Origin: JAEYZM01 sp943372195
GTDB taxonomy: Bacteria; Bacteroidota; Bacteroidia; Sphingobacteriales; Sphingobacteriaceae
Direction: 5' to 3'
Length of the DNA: 64,000 nt
NCBI GenBank assembly: GCA_943372195.1
Contig: CALRXS010000004.1
Location: 1-64,000, forward strand
Shown: piece by piece, positions 1 to 9,606 of the stretch
How the letters are laid out: each line of letters starts with the position of its first letter
Numbering within the stretch: the stretch's first letter is position 1
Notes under the pieces: generated by a model
The model's database searches: none
Told to the model about the DNA's origin: nothing
What the model saw: the letters and a program-made list of their open reading frames with translations, nothing else
Position numbers and translations under genes: made by a program

Positions 1-25
1 TTGTAACAATAAAACCCCTATAAAA

Positions 26-1270
26 TTGGATTTATTCGATAAACTTTCAAACAGAGGCCCTTTAGGTCAACACCAGAAGATGGCCCATGGCTATTTTACT
101 TTCCCGAAATTAGAAGGAGAAATTAGCAACCGCATGGTGTTTCGTGGTAAAGAACACTTAATATGGAGTTTAAATAATTACCTAGGGCTTGCCAATCACC
201 CGGAAGTTCGTAAGGCTGATGCTGAAGCTGCTGTACAATACGGATTAGCTTTGCCGATGGGTGCCCGCATGATGTCTGGTAACTCTAACAATCACGAAGA
301 ACTAGAGCGTCAATTGGCTGCTTTCGTTAAGCGTGAAGATGCTTTCTTATTAAACTACGGATACCAAGGTATGGTATCTATCATCGATACTTTGGTAAAC
401 CGTCACGATGTGATCGTTTACGACGCTGAATCTCATGCTTGTATAATCGATGGTGTGCGCTTACATCAAGGTAAACGCTTTGTATATACTCATAACGATA
501 TGCAAAGTCTTGAGAAACAATTAGAGCGTGCTACTAAATTAGTTGAAGGTACTCAAGGTGGTATTTTAGTAATCACTGAAGGTGTTTTCGGTATGTCAGG
601 TGTGCAAGGTGATTTAAAAGGTGTGGTTGCTTTAAAAGAAAAGTTCAACTTCAGATTGTTAGTTGATGATGCACATGGTTTTGGTACTATGGGCCCTACT
701 GGCGCTGGTTGCGACGAAGAACAAGGTGTTCAAGATGGAGTAGATGTATACTTTGGTACTTTCGCTAAATCTATGGCAGGTATCGGTGCATTCGTTGCTG
801 CTTCTGAAGATGTTGTGAACTTCTTAAGATATAATATGCGCTCTCAAACTTTCGCTAAATCATTGCCTATGCCAATGGTAGTCGGATTGTTGAAACGCTT
901 AGAATTATTAAAAAATAATCCTCAGTTGAAAGAGCAACTTTGGACAATCGTTCGTGCTTTACAGTCGGGATTAAGAGAAAGAGGCTTCGATATTGGTAAA
1001 ACAAATTCACCAGTGACCCCGGTATTTTTGAAGGGATCGCTGACTGAGGCGACTAATATTGTGATGGATTTAAGAGAAAATTATAGCATTTTCTGTTCTA
1101 TTGTAACCTACCCTGTAGTACCTAAAGGCGTGATAATGTTGAGGTTAATACCTTCAGCTATACATACTTTAGCAGATGTGGAGCAGACCCTAAATGCCTA
1201 TACCGAAGTAGCCGAAAAGCTAAAAGCTGGCTTCTATGAGTCTAAGGCCGCTGTAGAGGCAAATGCATAA
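26..1270 (+). CDS. PLP-dependent alpha-oxoamine synthase (KBL/AONS/serine palmitoyltransferase family)
   Basis: Fold-type I PLP enzyme of the family that condenses an acyl-CoA with an amino acid (2-amino-3-ketobutyrate ligase, 8-amino-7-oxononanoate synthase, serine palmitoyltransferase). Visible landmarks are the SLNNYLGL motif near residue 50, the LLVDDAHGFG loop with the PLP-ring aspartate near 214, and TFAKSMAG with the Schiff-base lysine at 248. At 414 residues it has normal family length. In Bacteroidota, such paralogues often serve sphingolipid or related lipid synthesis, but no neighbour here supports one substrate over another. The marked start is a TTG; the frame stays open to the window edge, so the true start could lie upstream. 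The fold is certain, the exact reaction is not. Confidence 0.85.
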   Translation: MDLFDKLSNRGPLGQHQKMAHGYFTFPKLEGEISNRMVFRGKEHLIWSLNNYLGLANHPEVRKADAEAAVQYGLALPMGARMMSGNSNNHEELERQLAAFVKREDAFLLNYGYQGMVSIIDTLVNRHDVIVYDAESHACIIDGVRLHQGKRFVYTHNDMQSLEKQLERATKLVEGTQGGILVITEGVFGMSGVQGDLKGVVALKEKFNFRLLVDDAHGFGTMGPTGAGCDEEQGVQDGVDVYFGTFAKSMAGIGAFVAASEDVVNFLRYNMRSQTFAKSLPMPMVVGLLKRLELLKNNPQLKEQLWTIVRALQSGLRERGFDIGKTNSPVTPVFLKGSLTEATNIVMDLRENYSIFCSIVTYPVVPKGVIMLRLIPSAIHTLADVEQTLNAYTEVAEKLKAGFYESKAAVEANA

Positions 1271-1349
1271 TTATTGAAAATAGTATTGAATTTTTAAAAA
1301 AAATCCTTTTATATTAGCTAAAACAATCAATTATTGTAAAACCAAACCA

Positions 1350-1366
1350 TAAAGGAGTTTATAAAA
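1350..1366 (+). promoter_or_regulatory. Strong Shine-Dalgarno before the Hc1 gene
   Basis: AAAGGAG lies about 10 bases before the ATG of the small histone-like gene. Clear Shine-Dalgarno sequences are uncommon in front of Bacteroidota genes, and none of the neighbours in this window has one this good, which fits a highly expressed small protein. Confidence 0.6.
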
Positions 1367-1552
1367 ATGAAAAAATTCAACGATTTCAAAAAGATGTTAG
1401 CTGACTTAGAAGCTGATGCAGACAAATTCTACAACAAAGGCAACAGCGCAGCTGGTACACGTGTGAGAAAAGGTATGCAAGACTTAAAAAATTTAGCACA
1501 AGCTATTCGTATCGAGATTCAAGAGAAGAAGAATGCGGAAGGTGGCGCTTAA
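1367..1552 (+). CDS. Histone H1-like protein Hc1 family
   Basis: A 61-residue, Lys/Arg-rich, Ala-containing helical protein beginning MKKFNDFKKMLADLEADADK. It matches the small Bacteroidota proteins annotated as histone H1-like Hc1, which are presumed nucleoid-associated DNA binders. The N-terminal half looks like an amphipathic coiled-coil and the middle (RVRKGMQDLKNLAQ) is basic. It is a single gene with its own ribosome binding site and a strong terminator, so it is probably monocistronic and abundant. Family membership is well supported by length and sequence; function in this group is inferred from the Chlamydia Hc1 name only. Confidence 0.85.
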   Translation: MKKFNDFKKMLADLEADADKFYNKGNSAAGTRVRKGMQDLKNLAQAIRIEIQEKKNAEGGA

Positions 1553-1573
1553 TTTTAATTAAAATATTATTAG

Positions 1574-1609
1574 AAAGCTCTGATGAATTATTTATCAGAG
1601 CTTTTTTTT
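1574..1609 (+). terminator. Rho-independent terminator of the Hc1 gene
   Basis: An 11-bp perfect stem (AAAGCTCTGAT and its complement) with a 9-base loop is followed by a run of T. Confidence 0.85.
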
Positions 1610-1661
1610 ATTTATGACTTTTCTCATTTTTTTATTCTTTTGCTAGCTGCACCTTTGTTGT

Positions 1662-3014
1662 ATGAAAGCACTAGCTCCTTTAATTCGCAAATACAACAGA
1701 CCTATACCTCGTTATACTTCTTACCCTACTGTACCCTTTTGGTCTAATACTCCCAATCAAGATGAATGGAAATCACATATCAAAAATGCTTTCCAAAAAT
1801 CAAATGATAAAGAGGGCATTAGCATTTATGTTCATCTGCCTTTCTGTGAAAGTTTATGTACTTACTGCGGATGTAATACTAGAATTACTGTAAATCATAA
1901 AGTTGAATCACCATACATCGAAGCTCTTAAAAAAGAATTCGATTTATACCTTGAATTATTTGATGAGAAACCTATCATCTCTGAATTACATTTAGGCGGT
2001 GGCACCCCGACTTTTTTTAGTGCCGATCATCTCAATGATTTAATAAGTTATTTCTTTCAGCATTCTGAAATTTCAGAAAATGCTAATATGAGTTTTGAAG
2101 CTCACCCTGCAAATACTTCATATGAACATTTAGAAACTTTATACAGACTCGGCTTCAAACGTTTGAGTTTAGGCATACAAGATTTCGATCCGCATGTGCA
2201 AACTTTAATCAACCGACATCAAACAGTTGAGCAAGTTGAAAAAGTTGTTTTGCTAGCTCGATCAATTGGATATGAGAGTATTAATTTTGATTTGATCTAC
2301 GGCTTGCCTGATCAAACGATCGATAGCGTGAAGAATACTGTTTACGAGGTCATCCGCCTAAAACCTGAACGTATTGCTTTTTATTCTTATGCTCATGTGC
2401 CTTGGTTAAAACCTGGGCAGCGTAAATACGATGAATCTAACCTACCATCCGGAAACGAAAAATTTAAACTCTATGAAGAGGGTAGGGAGATGCTCGAATC
2501 GACAGGCTATCATGAAATTGGTATGGATCATTTTGCATTGAAAAATGATTCATTATTTACTTCGATGTATAGAGGTAATATGCATAGAAATTTCATGGGT
2601 TATACAGAGCGACATACTCAATTGATGATCGGACTCGGCGTGTCATCGATAAGTGATACCTATACTTGTTTCGCACAAAATGAAAAGAAGTTAGAAGACT
2701 ATTACAAACGATTAGATGCAAATGAATTTCCGTTTTTTAAAGGGCATCAATTATCAGAAGATGATATGCTTAGACGACAATTGATTTTAGATTTAATGTG
2801 CCGTCAAAGAGCTGAATTGAAAGCTGAGATTTTGAATTCTGGCTCAATTACTTTACTTGACGAAATGATGTCTGATAACATGGTGGCTATTGTCGACAAT
2901 CAATTAGAAATTACTAATACTGGCAAAGCATTGTTAAGAAATTGTTGTTCGATTTATGATGCTTATCTTAACGATGAACTGAAGTCAAGTAATATGTTTA
3001 GTATGGCAGTATAA
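1662..3014 (+). CDS. hemN: Oxygen-independent coproporphyrinogen III dehydrogenase
   Basis: Radical-SAM enzyme that decarboxylates coproporphyrinogen III to protoporphyrinogen IX without oxygen. The N-terminus has the HemN-specific YNRPIPRYTSYPT segment, and the cluster motif gives Cys62, Cys66, Cys69 and Cys71 (CESLCTYCGC), the same spacing as E. coli HemN. The GGGTP motif near residue 112 and the C-terminal HemN_C region are present. At 450 residues it is full length, unlike the shorter HemW proteins. Together with the HemJ-like gene 9 kb away it covers the last protoporphyrin steps. A weak -7-like box (CACCTTTG, 1649-1656) ends only 5 bases before the ATG. Confidence 0.93.
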   Translation: MKALAPLIRKYNRPIPRYTSYPTVPFWSNTPNQDEWKSHIKNAFQKSNDKEGISIYVHLPFCESLCTYCGCNTRITVNHKVESPYIEALKKEFDLYLELFDEKPIISELHLGGGTPTFFSADHLNDLISYFFQHSEISENANMSFEAHPANTSYEHLETLYRLGFKRLSLGIQDFDPHVQTLINRHQTVEQVEKVVLLARSIGYESINFDLIYGLPDQTIDSVKNTVYEVIRLKPERIAFYSYAHVPWLKPGQRKYDESNLPSGNEKFKLYEEGREMLESTGYHEIGMDHFALKNDSLFTSMYRGNMHRNFMGYTERHTQLMIGLGVSSISDTYTCFAQNEKKLEDYYKRLDANEFPFFKGHQLSEDDMLRRQLILDLMCRQRAELKAEILNSGSITLLDEMMSDNMVAIVDNQLEITNTGKALLRNCCSIYDAYLNDELKSSNMFSMAV

Positions 3015-3024
3015 AATTATTAAA

Positions 3025-3056
3025 TAAAAAAGGCCGGTGTTCCCTACGCACCGGCC
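3025..3056 (-). terminator. Terminator of the S1 protease gene
   Basis: GGCCGGTG and its exact complement enclose a 9-base loop. On the minus strand the stem is followed by a T run, so it ends the protease transcript. On the minus strand it is preceded by a TTTAGTTTTAGTTTAG stretch, a word also seen before the terminator near 17033. Confidence 0.8.
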
Positions 3057-3075
3057 CTAAACTAAAACTAAACGC

Positions 3076-4173
3076 TTACTTAATGAGCTTCTTGCTTTCA
3101 AACAACACTGTGTTTGAGTGTATCTTTACTAGATAAATTCCTTTCGCCCAATCGTTATGATTGATACTAATTTCTTGTTGATTCGCTGATAAATTTTCTG
3201 AATGAATTAGCTGTCCGTTGATGTTTATAACCTCTACTTTTAAATTCTCATTCATTAACTCATCTAATCTTACTAAAATATTTTCGCCCGATTGACTAAT
3301 GCTAAAACGCTTTACTATTTTATTATTTAATCCGACGCTTGTTTCATATGCCAGGATGGTGCTATCGATCCAGTTACGGTACGCCGAAACCCTTGTATAT
3401 ACTCCCGGATGTAAACCTGTACTGTAATTACCCATTCCAAAACTTACGATACCAATTTGAATTTTATTACCTACACTGTCTGTCGCGAATAAAGGTCCAC
3501 CACTATCACCAGCCGCTGCACCTTGTGGATGCTCGCCCAATACACCAGCTACTATCATAGTAGTATCGATTTCGCCATTGTATCTGCTTGGATGATTGGC
3601 AACGCTATTTGCTATAACTTTAATGTCTACAATTTGCAAAGTGTCAGGTTGGTTGAATACATTTAATGTATCGTAAATGCCAAATCCAACTACTTGCACA
3701 TCTCTGTTTGGTTTTTCATAGGTAAGATTTGTAGGGTCAATAAGTTGAATAGCATTATGTTGTGATGGACTTTTCAAATGGATCAAAGCAACATCACCGA
3801 TAAGGTCGAAACCATTGATGTCGAATGCCGGATGCTTTGCTATATAATCAGAAGTAATTCGCTCATGATTAGAATTAGGATTGAATAATGTATAGGTATT
3901 CGTTAGTATATCTATACTATCAGAAATATTGCCTGTAAAGAAATCATACACACAATGCCCTGCTGTTAAAACCCACTGAGGTCTAATTAAACTTCCACCG
4001 CAGTAAGGTGAGTAAGGGGGGCTGCTCGGACTTGTAGTCTCTATTAAGCTAACAAAATAAGGATGAGCATTCGCCGCTGCTTGTCCGCCTACCACATCTT
4101 GCGCACGGCCTTTCTTGCCTGAACCAGCAATCACCACCACGCCTAATAATAATGAGAGTAAGAATTTTTTCAT
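3076..4173 (-). CDS. Secreted S1-family serine protease with T9SS sorting tail
   Basis: A signal peptide ends at about residue 24 (GRAQ). The mature chain would begin almost directly with DVVGG, equivalent to the activation site of chymotrypsin-like enzymes, so little or no propeptide is present. The triad is visible: His73 in TAGHC, Asp127 in DVAL, Ser224 in GDSGGP. The residue six before the serine is Gly rather than Asp, arguing against trypsin-like cleavage after Arg/Lys. The last 80 residues form a type A T9SS sorting domain ending KGIYLVKI...SKKLIK. It is therefore probably exported across both membranes and released or attached at the surface. It lies alone between hairpins; protease class is certain, substrate unknown. 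Confidence 0.9.
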   Translation of the reverse strand: MKKFLLSLLLGVVVIAGSGKKGRAQDVVGGQAAANAHPYFVSLIETTSPSSPPYSPYCGGSLIRPQWVLTAGHCVYDFFTGNISDSIDILTNTYTLFNPNSNHERITSDYIAKHPAFDINGFDLIGDVALIHLKSPSQHNAIQLIDPTNLTYEKPNRDVQVVGFGIYDTLNVFNQPDTLQIVDIKVIANSVANHPSRYNGEIDTTMIVAGVLGEHPQGAAAGDSGGPLFATDSVGNKIQIGIVSFGMGNYSTGLHPGVYTRVSAYRNWIDSTILAYETSVGLNNKIVKRFSISQSGENILVRLDELMNENLKVEVININGQLIHSENLSANQQEISINHNDWAKGIYLVKIHSNTVLFESKKLIK

Positions 4174-4246
4174 ATAACTGTTGTTTAGGAGATAGACAAG
4201 GGGAGGTGGGGGGTACCCTTACTGCAGATAGAAAAAAAAGTATAGA

Positions 4247-4332
4247 GTACTGAGTATAGCGTACTGAGATCACAATTTATAAATATTACCACTAATTTTA
4301 ATAGCGTGATCGCAGTACGCTATACTCAATAC
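4247..4332. repeat. 27-bp imperfect inverted repeat built from GTACTGAG/TATAGC words
   Basis: Arms at 4247-4273 and 4306-4332 are complementary at 25 of 27 positions. The repeat lies between the dapA stop and the protease start, so its most likely role is to end the upstream minus-strand operon. The word GAGTACTGAG recurs in the spacer near 42588. Confidence 0.75.
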
Positions 4333-4349
4333 CCAATACCCTATACCAT

Positions 4350-5228
4350 TTAATATTGCTCCACCGCCGCTTTCAGCTTCTTCTGCACTGCATCTGATGG
4401 TGCTACCAATGGTAATCGTACGGTATCACCGCAAATGCCTTTTAATTTCAATACGGTTTTGATGCCGCCTGGTGAGCCGTCTGCGAATAATAAATTGATG
4501 ATATCTGTTAATTTATAATGTAGTTTACGTGCTTTTTCGAAATCACCTGCTAAGGCATAGCGCACCATTTGTGCGTAGTCTTTAGGCCAAGCATTGGCAA
4601 CTACTGAAATAACTCCAATAGCACCTAATGAAACTAATGGTAAGGTGATACCATCGTCGCCAGATATTAATTGGAAATTTTTTGGCTTATGTTTCAAGAT
4701 GCTCATCATCTGATCGATGTTGCCTGATGCTTCTTTTACCGCTATAATATTTTTGAAATCATGCGCTAATCGTAAAGTAGTTTCAGCAGTCATGTTTGCA
4801 CCTGTTCTACCAGGTACATTGTATAATATTACTGGTAGTGGTGAATGTTCAGATACCATTCGGTAATGCTGATAATGTCCTTCTTGATTCGGTTTGTTAT
4901 AATAAGGTGCAACTGAAAGAATTGCAGTGAATCCTTTTTTATCGAAATGATTTAAAGAATCACATAATTCACGAGTATTGTTACCACCAACACCAGCAAC
5001 TACAGGTACTCTGCCATCAACAGTTTCTAAAGTGATATCAAAGATTGCCTTCTTTTCATCTTTGCTTAAAGTAACAGATTCACCTGTTGTACCCATTGGT
5101 ACTACATAGTCAACTTTATTAGTGATTAAATTATTGATAAGTTTTTTATAACTCTTGAAATCAATACTTCCATCTGAATGAAAAGGCGTAACCAATGCTA
5201 CTCCGGTTCCTGTTAATTTGCTGCTCAT
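4350..5228 (-). CDS. dapA: 4-hydroxy-tetrahydrodipicolinate synthase
   Basis: Class I aldolase that condenses pyruvate with aspartate semialdehyde at the first committed step of lysine and diaminopimelate synthesis. Key residues are visible: Thr47-Thr48 in GTTGES, Tyr110, Tyr136 in LYNVPGRTG, and the Schiff-base lysine at 165 in AVKEASGN. The length of 292 residues is typical. The ATG overlaps the stop of the preceding DUF6913-like gene by four bases, so the two are translationally coupled at the end of an operon that also carries ligA. Confidence 0.95.
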   Translation of the reverse strand: MSSKLTGTGVALVTPFHSDGSIDFKSYKKLINNLITNKVDYVVPMGTTGESVTLSKDEKKAIFDITLETVDGRVPVVAGVGGNNTRELCDSLNHFDKKGFTAILSVAPYYNKPNQEGHYQHYRMVSEHSPLPVILYNVPGRTGANMTAETTLRLAHDFKNIIAVKEASGNIDQMMSILKHKPKNFQLISGDDGITLPLVSLGAIGVISVVANAWPKDYAQMVRYALAGDFEKARKLHYKLTDIINLLFADGSPGGIKTVLKLKGICGDTVRLPLVAPSDAVQKKLKAAVEQY

Positions 5229-5773
5229 TTCTTTAATATGTTTAGATAATGGTTCAATGCTTGTATATATGAGCTCATGCTCTCACCTTTATCGTCGATC
5301 ATGAAATCGTAAGCGTTAACATTGTTCATGCTAAACTTGCCTACTCTTAATCGTGCTGCCGATAACGATGATATATAGTTGATGCTAAATTGATTCGTAT
5401 AATTTAAGCTAATCAATAAATCAAAATTTTGTTTATAAAATTTTTCGATAAGTTCTTTCTTAGGTCGATGGAAGAAATCAAAATCTGTATCAAAAATATA
5501 ATGCGGATCTTTCTCTTCTAGCTTATGATTTTTCTTATAATCTTTAATCGCTATATAGCCAATGTATTCAACTCTTTTCGACTTATTCTTTAAATCTTGA
5601 ATGTATTCTAATGCTGTTTTTATATCTTCTTCGGTATGCGCACTAAATAATACGCCCACTGTTTTTGCTTCCTCAAAAGTCACAGTCTCTCTCTGAACCC
5701 TTCTATTTAAAAGATCTTTCTTGATCTTTCGCCCTGCAAAAAAATGACTGATTTTTCTAAGTAACTTCTTCAT
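5225..5773 (-). CDS. DUF6913-like conserved Bacteroidota protein
   Basis: A 182-residue soluble protein with a basic N-terminus (MKKLLRKISHFFAGRKIKKD) and an alternating beta/alpha pattern such as TVGVLFSAHTEEDI and FDLLISLNYTN. It resembles the uncharacterised Bacteroidota family named DUF6913; the assignment is from memory of the family pattern. It sits between ligA (26-bp gap) and dapA (4-bp overlap), a coupling that may be only operonic convenience. No catalytic motif is recognisable. Confidence 0.6.
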   Translation of the reverse strand: MKKLLRKISHFFAGRKIKKDLLNRRVQRETVTFEEAKTVGVLFSAHTEEDIKTALEYIQDLKNKSKRVEYIGYIAIKDYKKNHKLEEKDPHYIFDTDFDFFHRPKKELIEKFYKQNFDLLISLNYTNQFSINYISSLSAARLRVGKFSMNNVNAYDFMIDDKGESMSSYIQALNHYLNILKK

Positions 5774-5799
5774 CTATGTTGCAAATTTATGAAATCCCT

Positions 5800-7824
5800 T
5801 TAATTATTTGAACTTTCAATCATTTTGATGAGTTCTTCATCTGTAATTATGGGGATCTTAAGGCTCTGAGCCTTCTGTAACTTGCTTGGTCCCATGTTCT
5901 CTCCAGCTACTAAATAGTTTAATTTCGCTGAAATACTACTGACCATTTTACCACCATTTTTTTCAATCTTTTCTTTTAACTCTTCTCTGCTGAATTTCTC
6001 GAATACTCCTGATATCAAAAATGTTTTGTCTTTTAGTTGATCTCCTTCTAATATTATTTCTTTGATCTCTGCTTCGAATTGTAAGCCCTCTGCTTTTAAG
6101 AAATTAATTAATTCGATGTGTTCATCCTTAGAAAAATAAGCAATGATACTTTGTGCAATTCGCTCACCGATTTCATCAACGGCTATTAACTCTTCGAAAT
6201 TTGCTTTCATCAATGCATCAATTGTTTTAAATGCATAGGCTAATTTCTTGGCTACCGTTTCACCAACATATCGAATGCCTAATGCAAATAAAACTTTTTC
6301 AAATGCTACTTCTTTCGATTTCTCAATACCTTGTATTAAATTCATCACCGACTTAGAACCGAATCGCTCTAATTGTAATAATTGTAATTCTTTGTCTTTT
6401 AATCGATAAATATCATCTATACCTTTTACTAAATCTTGTTGATATAATTGTTCTATTGTCTCATCTCCCAAACTATCAATATTCATAGCCTTTCGAGAGG
6501 TGAAGTGTTGCATCTTTCCAATAATTTGTGGCTTGCAATGATCTTCATTAGGGCAGTAATGTTGAGCTTCTCCTTCTTTGCGAATTAATGTACTAGCACA
6601 CTCGGGGCATTCAGTGATGTATTCAATAGCTTTACTATTTGCCTCACGCTTCGATAAATTTACTTCAATGATTTTCGGAATTATTTCACCACCTTTTTCA
6701 ACTTTCACTACATCGTTTTCATGTAAGCCTAATTTTTCTATTTGATCTGCATTATGTAGTGTAGCACGCTTTACAATCGTACCTGCTAATAATACTGGTT
6801 CTAAGTTTGCAACCGGGGTGATGGCACCTGTTCTACCAACTTGATAGCTCACACTTAATAATTTTGTTTCTACTTCTGCAGCTTTGAATTTATAAGAGAT
6901 AGCCCAACGTGGTGACTTAGCGGTGAAGCCTAATTCTTCTTGTTGATCATAGCTATTTATTTTTATTACGATACCATCAATATCGAAACTCAATTCATGT
7001 CTGTGTTCATCCCAATACTTTATAAAATCAAAAACTTCTTGAATGTTATTACAAAGTTTGAATGTATCTGATACTTTGAATCCCCATTTTTTTGCAGCAC
7101 TTAAACTTTGATAATGTGTTTCAAAATTTAAATCGTCTGACTGTAGGAAATATAAATAGCAATCTAAATTTCTTTTAGCAACCTCTGAAGAGTCCTGCAT
7201 TTTAAGGGTACCTGAGGCAAAGTTACGCGGATTAGCATAGGTCTGTTCTCCGATTTCTTCACGCTCTTTATTTAATTTATCGAAGGTATCGCGATGCATA
7301 AATATTTCACCACGAATTTCAAATTCAGCAGGGTAGTCGCCCTCTGGTAAAATCAATGGCACCGATTGAATGGTCTTTACATTGTTCGTCACATCATCAC
7401 CTTTGGTACCATCACCTCGAGTAACTGCTTGTTTCAATTGACCATTTACATAGGTAAGTCCGATCGCCAAACCATCAAACTTTAACTCACACACATATTC
7501 ATAATTGGTCTCCAATGTTTTTTGAATACGTTGATCAAAGTCTAATAAATCTTGCTCAGAATAAGTGTTGCCGAGCGAGAGCATCGGGTATTTATGTACT
7601 ACCGATTTGAAACTTTTGGTGATAGTACCACCAACACGTTGACTCGGTGAATTTTCAGATATGAATTCAGGATATTGTTTTTCTAATTGTATTAATTCTT
7701 CTAAGAGTAAATCGAAGGCGCGGTCGCTAATCTCTGGACTTGATTGTTGGTAGTACAAGAAATTGTGACGATGTAACTCGGCTGAAAGCTGTTCGATTTT
7801 TGCTTTTGCTTCTTCTCTGTTCAT
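5800..7824 (-). CDS. ligA: NAD-dependent DNA ligase
   Basis: Full-length 674-residue ligase. It has the Ia domain (YYQ...ISD near residue 25-34), the adenylation motif with Lys115 in ELKFDGLA (same residue number as E. coli LigA), and the OB domain. A four-cysteine zinc finger follows (CPEC...C...C near 410-430), then helix-hairpin-helix repeats and a C-terminal BRCT domain (KDKTFLISGVF onward). It seals nicks in replication and repair using NAD. It follows the PorV/PorQ-like gene by 14 bases in the same operon, a functionally unrelated pairing. Confidence 0.97.
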   Translation of the reverse strand: MNREEAKAKIEQLSAELHRHNFLYYQQSSPEISDRAFDLLLEELIQLEKQYPEFISENSPSQRVGGTITKSFKSVVHKYPMLSLGNTYSEQDLLDFDQRIQKTLETNYEYVCELKFDGLAIGLTYVNGQLKQAVTRGDGTKGDDVTNNVKTIQSVPLILPEGDYPAEFEIRGEIFMHRDTFDKLNKEREEIGEQTYANPRNFASGTLKMQDSSEVAKRNLDCYLYFLQSDDLNFETHYQSLSAAKKWGFKVSDTFKLCNNIQEVFDFIKYWDEHRHELSFDIDGIVIKINSYDQQEELGFTAKSPRWAISYKFKAAEVETKLLSVSYQVGRTGAITPVANLEPVLLAGTIVKRATLHNADQIEKLGLHENDVVKVEKGGEIIPKIIEVNLSKREANSKAIEYITECPECASTLIRKEGEAQHYCPNEDHCKPQIIGKMQHFTSRKAMNIDSLGDETIEQLYQQDLVKGIDDIYRLKDKELQLLQLERFGSKSVMNLIQGIEKSKEVAFEKVLFALGIRYVGETVAKKLAYAFKTIDALMKANFEELIAVDEIGERIAQSIIAYFSKDEHIELINFLKAEGLQFEAEIKEIILEGDQLKDKTFLISGVFEKFSREELKEKIEKNGGKMVSSISAKLNYLVAGENMGPSKLQKAQSLKIPIITDEELIKMIESSNN

Positions 7825-7838
7825 AGAAGCGAAGATAG

Positions 7839-8927
7839 CTAATTTGCGTTCTTGCCGAGCTCAATTTTTAAAGAAAAAACATTTGAATATAGAGATTCAG
7901 AACTATTACCAATGTCAGTAAGGGCGTAATCAATGTGTATGTTTTTAATTTTAACCCCGATACCCATATTTGGCATCATCATCGTACTTTCAGTACCATC
8001 AAAATCTCTTTGTCTTTGGATGTTACCGATACCGGCTCTTAAGAACGCTATGTTTCTATAATCTATTTCAATACCCGCATGAGGGTCAATGTTTAGGTAC
8101 TTTGAGCTTATCAGCACGTTTCTTTGTCCGTCGGTATTCAAATCAAAATTAACCTCTGTATTCACTTTAAATTTGGAAGAAATTTTAGCGACATAGGCCG
8201 CACCTAAAATAAATTTCGGGACTGTTATTTCTAATCCGTTTTCTGGTATTTCATTACCTGTATTTTCGAAAACTTTTTTAGTGTTCTCATCAATATTATA
8301 TGACCAAGCGTTAAAGGTAGTACTAATGTCACGTGCCATAATACCAAATTTAAATCGCTCTAACTGGTATTGCATACCAAAGTCAATGCCGAAGCCAAAT
8401 GATTTGGCAAAATCACCTATTTTACGATGCACTACTTTTACATTCGCACCCACACTCATACGAGGGTCATTCATTTTACGCGCATATGATCCGATAAATG
8501 CATAATCGACAGCAGAGAAGCTACTGATACGATCGTAATTAATATTTCCGCCTGCATCAATTAATTCAGTGGTATTGGGTATATCATCTACTCCGAAGCG
8601 AATGATAGAGAAAGCAATATTAGAACGATCATCTACTTTATAAGCAATCGCACCAAAATCATATTTCGCTATACTTCCGAAGTATTCAGAATGCATCAAA
8701 GAGCCTTGATATTGGGTATTCATTTGTGTAAGTCCGGCCGGATTCCAATACCCCGCATAAACATCATTCGTGCTCGCTACTACAGAATTCGACATACCGA
8801 ATGCTCTAGCGCCAACACCTAATGATAAAAATTCATTGCTATATTTTGCCGTTTGCGCAGAAGCGTTCAAGGCAAGCAATGAAGTAAATATAATAAATAA
8901 GGTAAATTTTAATTTTTTAATCTCCAT
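7839..8927 (-). CDS. PorV/PorQ family outer-membrane protein
   Basis: A signal peptide ends at about residue 25 (NASAQ). The next segment, FLSLGVGARAFGMSNSVVA, then YWNPAGL, is the hallmark of PorV/PorQ proteins, FadL-like 14-strand barrels that shuttle type IX cargo to the attachment complex. The 362-residue length and terminal aromatic beta-strand pattern fit. Three T9SS cargo proteins occur in this window. Whether this copy is PorV, PorQ or a paralogue cannot be decided. Its start codon lies inside the 3' end of the upstream AcpH-like gene (19-bp overlap). Confidence 0.82.
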   Translation of the reverse strand: MEIKKLKFTLFIIFTSLLALNASAQTAKYSNEFLSLGVGARAFGMSNSVVASTNDVYAGYWNPAGLTQMNTQYQGSLMHSEYFGSIAKYDFGAIAYKVDDRSNIAFSIIRFGVDDIPNTTELIDAGGNINYDRISSFSAVDYAFIGSYARKMNDPRMSVGANVKVVHRKIGDFAKSFGFGIDFGMQYQLERFKFGIMARDISTTFNAWSYNIDENTKKVFENTGNEIPENGLEITVPKFILGAAYVAKISSKFKVNTEVNFDLNTDGQRNVLISSKYLNIDPHAGIEIDYRNIAFLRAGIGNIQRQRDFDGTESTMMMPNMGIGVKIKNIHIDYALTDIGNSSESLYSNVFSLKIELGKNAN

Positions 8928-9589
8928 TCAATTTCTTCGAATACAGTTAGGTAATCTAATTCAATATAGTTCATGCATTCAGCAATTGCGTCTTGCAATA
9001 TAATAGTATCTTTTTCATTTAAAAAAGAGCCACTCAATCTATATTGTATTCTGTTTAACGCATAAACAATGCTTTCATTACTTTTATAACTCAATAAATA
9101 TTGAACGTCTTTAAATCGTTGATAGAATGTCCTGAATTCAGCCGCATTCGCAATACCATTTAAAAGTATAAACTGCTCTATATCATCAACTTGACAAGCT
9201 TCTAAATGATTATAAAACACTTGAGCATCAACAATTTTGTTTTTAATTAACAAGGTATCGAGTATCAATTCGAGTCCGATGTGCCCCACCATAAAAGGTT
9301 TCAAATGCACATTATCAAGCTTCAGATTTCGAATGTCTTCCGAAATTTTTCTAGAGTATTTCAAGAAATAATCAGAGCTATGAAATAAATCATCGACGGC
9401 CAAATGCCTTTGCCATCCGGAGTTTATCGAGCTTAATACTTCAGAATTCTTCCACAAATCTTCATGCTTATGCGGATGCATATTCCATCTTCGATTATGG
9501 TTTTTCACTAAATCAGGCAATGCAATACCGAGAATGTAGGCAGGGTTGCTGCTGGTGGAGTCGAAGAAGAAGTGGGATAAATAATTCAA
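8909..9589 (-). CDS. AcpH-like (acyl carrier protein phosphodiesterase-like) protein
   Basis: The N-terminus MNYLSHFFF and the following GIALPDL segment resemble acyl carrier protein phosphodiesterase (AcpH begins MNFLAH), a family of helical HD-like hydrolases that removes phosphopantetheine. His-rich stretches follow at about residues 38-42 and 65-72, plausible metal ligands. The rest is divergent (226 residues), so the activity should be treated as possible only. It is the first gene of a five-gene minus-strand run reaching dapA, with a good -7 promoter box upstream. Confidence 0.55.
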   Translation of the reverse strand: MNYLSHFFFDSTSSNPAYILGIALPDLVKNHNRRWNMHPHKHEDLWKNSEVLSSINSGWQRHLAVDDLFHSSDYFLKYSRKISEDIRNLKLDNVHLKPFMVGHIGLELILDTLLIKNKIVDAQVFYNHLEACQVDDIEQFILLNGIANAAEFRTFYQRFKDVQYLLSYKSNESIVYALNRIQYRLSGSFLNEKDTIILQDAIAECMNYIELDYLTVFEEIEWRLKN

Positions 9590-9606
9590 AATTCAAAAAA
9601 ATGTAA

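Noticed and set aside
4049..4273. 74-residue minus-strand frame at the start of the protease gene
   Set aside because: It overlaps the protease signal-peptide region and a hairpin, and has no protein-like pattern.
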